A stretch of 64,000 nt of DNA from Pyrocephalus nanus. Taxonomy: Eukaryota > Chordata > Aves > Passeriformes > Tyrannidae. The DNA lies in the NCBI GenBank assembly GCA_038380795.1, contig CM076270.1:23452001-23516000 (forward strand). Reading direction: 5' to 3'. This document shows, one piece after another, positions 61,752 through 64,000 of this stretch. Position numbers and translations under genes: made by a program. Position 1 is the first letter of the stretch; each line of letters begins with the position of its first letter. The notes under the pieces are model-generated. The model was given only the letters and a program-made list of their open reading frames with translations, was not told the origin of the DNA and ran no database searches.

Positions 61752-64000
61752 GTACAAATGTGCTTTACTTTGGCTCTAGAAAGGCAAATGGTGGGGGTTC
61801 TATCAGGAGTCCTTTTTTTCACTTCCCTCCCCTTATTTTCTGCAGCCCAAAATGGAGCTTTAGTACTTTTAGCTCCTAAATGATGTAGGATGTAGCAGTA
61901 GGATTTTGGGCAGGAGGCATTTGAGCAGGAAGTCAATGAGTAGGCTGAATGCCTGGATATATGGATGCCTTCCTGAATGTGTTAGGGCAGAGAATTTTAG
62001 TTCATGATAAAGGCTGTGGGTTCTCTCTTTTCCAAAATAACTCTCCATTTCAAACTGAGTATTCATCAACAATGTGGTTTTTTGCAATGGCAGTAGCAGA
62101 ACACAGAGACAAATAGAATTGATTGCAGCAAAGTTCAGAGGCTGAAAAAGTCGTTCCAAGAGCAGGTTTGCTGACAGGCTGGAGCTGGTTCTGGTGTGCC
62201 TTTTAGAAACACCCACCCTGGATTCCCAAGTTTGACCAAACCCAAGTGTCTGTCTGTTTGTTCATTCATTTATTAAGCATGTTCATTACTGCTAAGCACA
62301 TCTCTCACACCCTATAGCTAGAGGGACAGATCATTCCCTTGCTCCAGACATGTGTTGAACAAAGACAGAAGTGAGCTGGTCTGTATAAAACTGTGTTTGT
62401 CACTTTTTTTTCCTCAAAGCCTCCTGATCTTCATCCAGATATTCACTGCTACAAGGTTGGTGCTTGGCAGAGCTCCCAGCCAGCCTGACCCCCCTTTGTA
62501 TTTCCTCCTCAGGAAGACAAGGTGTGGCAATACTTTGAGACAAAAACCAGTAGAGGTTTAAGGGACTTTATGTGAGTCTTTCTTTCCACCCCCCATCTCC
62601 TGTAGCCAAATGATTGATGTGGAGGACTAGGACTTTCCCTCTAAGAAACCATGCACCACAAGGAGGATGCTGCAGTATCAAGTGATGCTGGAAAGCCTTC
62701 ACTCCTCCCCAGTTTGGATAAGCTATGGTATGTGAGGAGAGATAAGATGTTGTTGCTCTTGAGTGATGATAAATAAAGCATGTTTACAAGCAGGATGCTT
62801 GAAAGTGGGAAAGGCTGCAGCACAAATGGCCTGTGAGATCCAGTGAGGACACTTGAAAATAGCCTGGCTTTAAGCTGATTGAATAAAGAACTGACACAAG
62901 CTCACAGCAGGGGCAGAGACACTCCTGGCCCAGCAGAGACAGGGAATTCTGAAGTCAGGACTCAAGAAAGCCAGTGCCTTGGGACTGTAACAGTTTTGGC
63001 ACAAATCACGTTAGAGCTTCAATCCAGGTTGCTGAGTGAGAAATTACATAAAATATGAATATATCTCTACCTTGAAAAATTGGGCCTAATTTGTGCAACT
63101 TACAAATGCAACTTTTTGAATTTATTTCCCGTGGCACGTGTTGTGAAGCTGTAGAAGGATCTAAAAGCAAGAATTATGCCTAAAGATTTCAACAGACTCA
63201 CTCCCCTGTTCAATGTGAAGTGTTTGTTCCTCTGCTGTGTCCACTGCCAGCAGGCTTTTAATGTTTCCTAAATCACCCAGCCCAAAACACCTTGCTGTGT
63301 CTGTCCCAGAGCAGTGCTCGTCAGGGTGACTGAGAATGCTGACCTCAGGAATGCAGGAGCATCTTTGTGGAGAGACTCCCCTGAAATCAGTCCTCTGAAA
63401 ATCACTGACAAAGCTATCACTGGCTTCTGAAATAATAATAATATCATACTTTAACAAACTGCTAATACAGCCCAAATCTTCCCTTCTGGAAATCTATAGG
63501 AGCTTTCACCGTGGTTTTAAACAGGGCATGACTAATGTGACAGTGCACATTTGACTAAGAGATGAACACGAAATAAACCTCAAAATGAAGCCATATTTAA
63601 TACTCTTAATTTAAAGCTGATATATGGTGGCATGGATATAATCAGACAGCTCCTAATGTAAAAAAAGCTCAAAACAAACAAAAATACAAATAAAGGCTTG
63701 CTAAAAATCCTACCTTAGTTTGTAATCATGCATTGCAATAGCAGTTGTTTTTGCTGGTCTGATCTGCCTTTCTGTTGGCTGGGTTCCCTTTCTGTGACAG
63801 ATGTGCTATTTATGGAAGGGGATTCTGAATATTTTAAAGCACTGACTGTTAGGATCATCTCATTCCCAGCCTTTAAAATGAAAGAGAACAAAATGCCAAA
63901 TAACTTCCCGAAGCAAAGCCTCTAAATTGAACAGATACCTACTTAATCATTAAAAAGGAAAGAAGTGTGCGTGGGGGGAAGCAAAATCAGCTTGTCTGAT
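61752..64000. other. Right flank without a recognised gene
   Basis: I see no convincing exon. A 36-nt segment at 62420-62455 has a good pyrimidine-rich acceptor but a weak GTTGGT donor. The minus-strand frame at 63161-63475 has no splice context or family match. Confidence 0.35.

Overview
The window is nuclear DNA from a vertebrate, almost certainly a bird. It holds scattered, decayed CR1 LINE fragments (the dominant avian retroposon), compact introns, GC-rich minisatellites and small CpG islands, and the one unambiguous gene is an intact SLC16A14 orthologue. Coding density is low: most of the 64 kb is intron or intergenic sequence, and almost all long open frames are shadows of minisatellites or GC-rich islands. 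The species cannot be named from the sequence alone.

Layout. (1) About 1-20 kb, left flank: one recognisable coding exon on the + strand at 17676-17808 encodes the F-box part of FBXO36, the usual neighbour of SLC16A14. It carries an apparent one-base frameshift. The rest is AT-rich intron-like DNA with two CR1 pieces, simple repeats and a PBX/MEIS-type motif. (2) 20.4-34.5 kb: SLC16A14 (MCT14, a monocarboxylate-transporter-family membrane protein) on the - strand. All four coding exons are present with canonical splice sites and matching phases (515 codons plus stop). A CpG island at about 33.5-34.55 kb supplies a plausible non-coding first exon and promoter. The intron between its second and third coding exons contains a cluster of four different GC-rich minisatellites (25.6-27.3 kb). 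(3) 34.6-43.9 kb: no gene seen; two CR1 antisense fragments and a CTCF-like site. (4) 43.98-44.9 kb: a 35-copy GC minisatellite abutting a small CpG island (44.9-45.2 kb). (5) 44.9 kb to at least 61.8 kb on the + strand: a candidate multi-exon gene I do not recognise. Exon 1 is in the island; exon 2 (48804-48878) joins it in perfect phase; further exon-like segments lie at 50724-50750, 57957-58033, 58155-58431 and 61617-61751. (6) 62-64 kb: nothing convincing.

How the parts relate. FBXO36 (+) and SLC16A14 (-) converge, matching mammalian synteny (TRIP12-FBXO36-SLC16A14). CTCF-like motifs at 19.61 kb (+) and 41.56 kb (-) point toward each other across SLC16A14, and a third (+) sits at the start codon of the unknown gene, so the window may contain a domain boundary. 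The most interesting item is the unidentified + strand gene, whose start lies in a CpG island directly beside a large minisatellite that could also extend its reading frame. I found no RNA gene, CRISPR array, virus or intact transposon.
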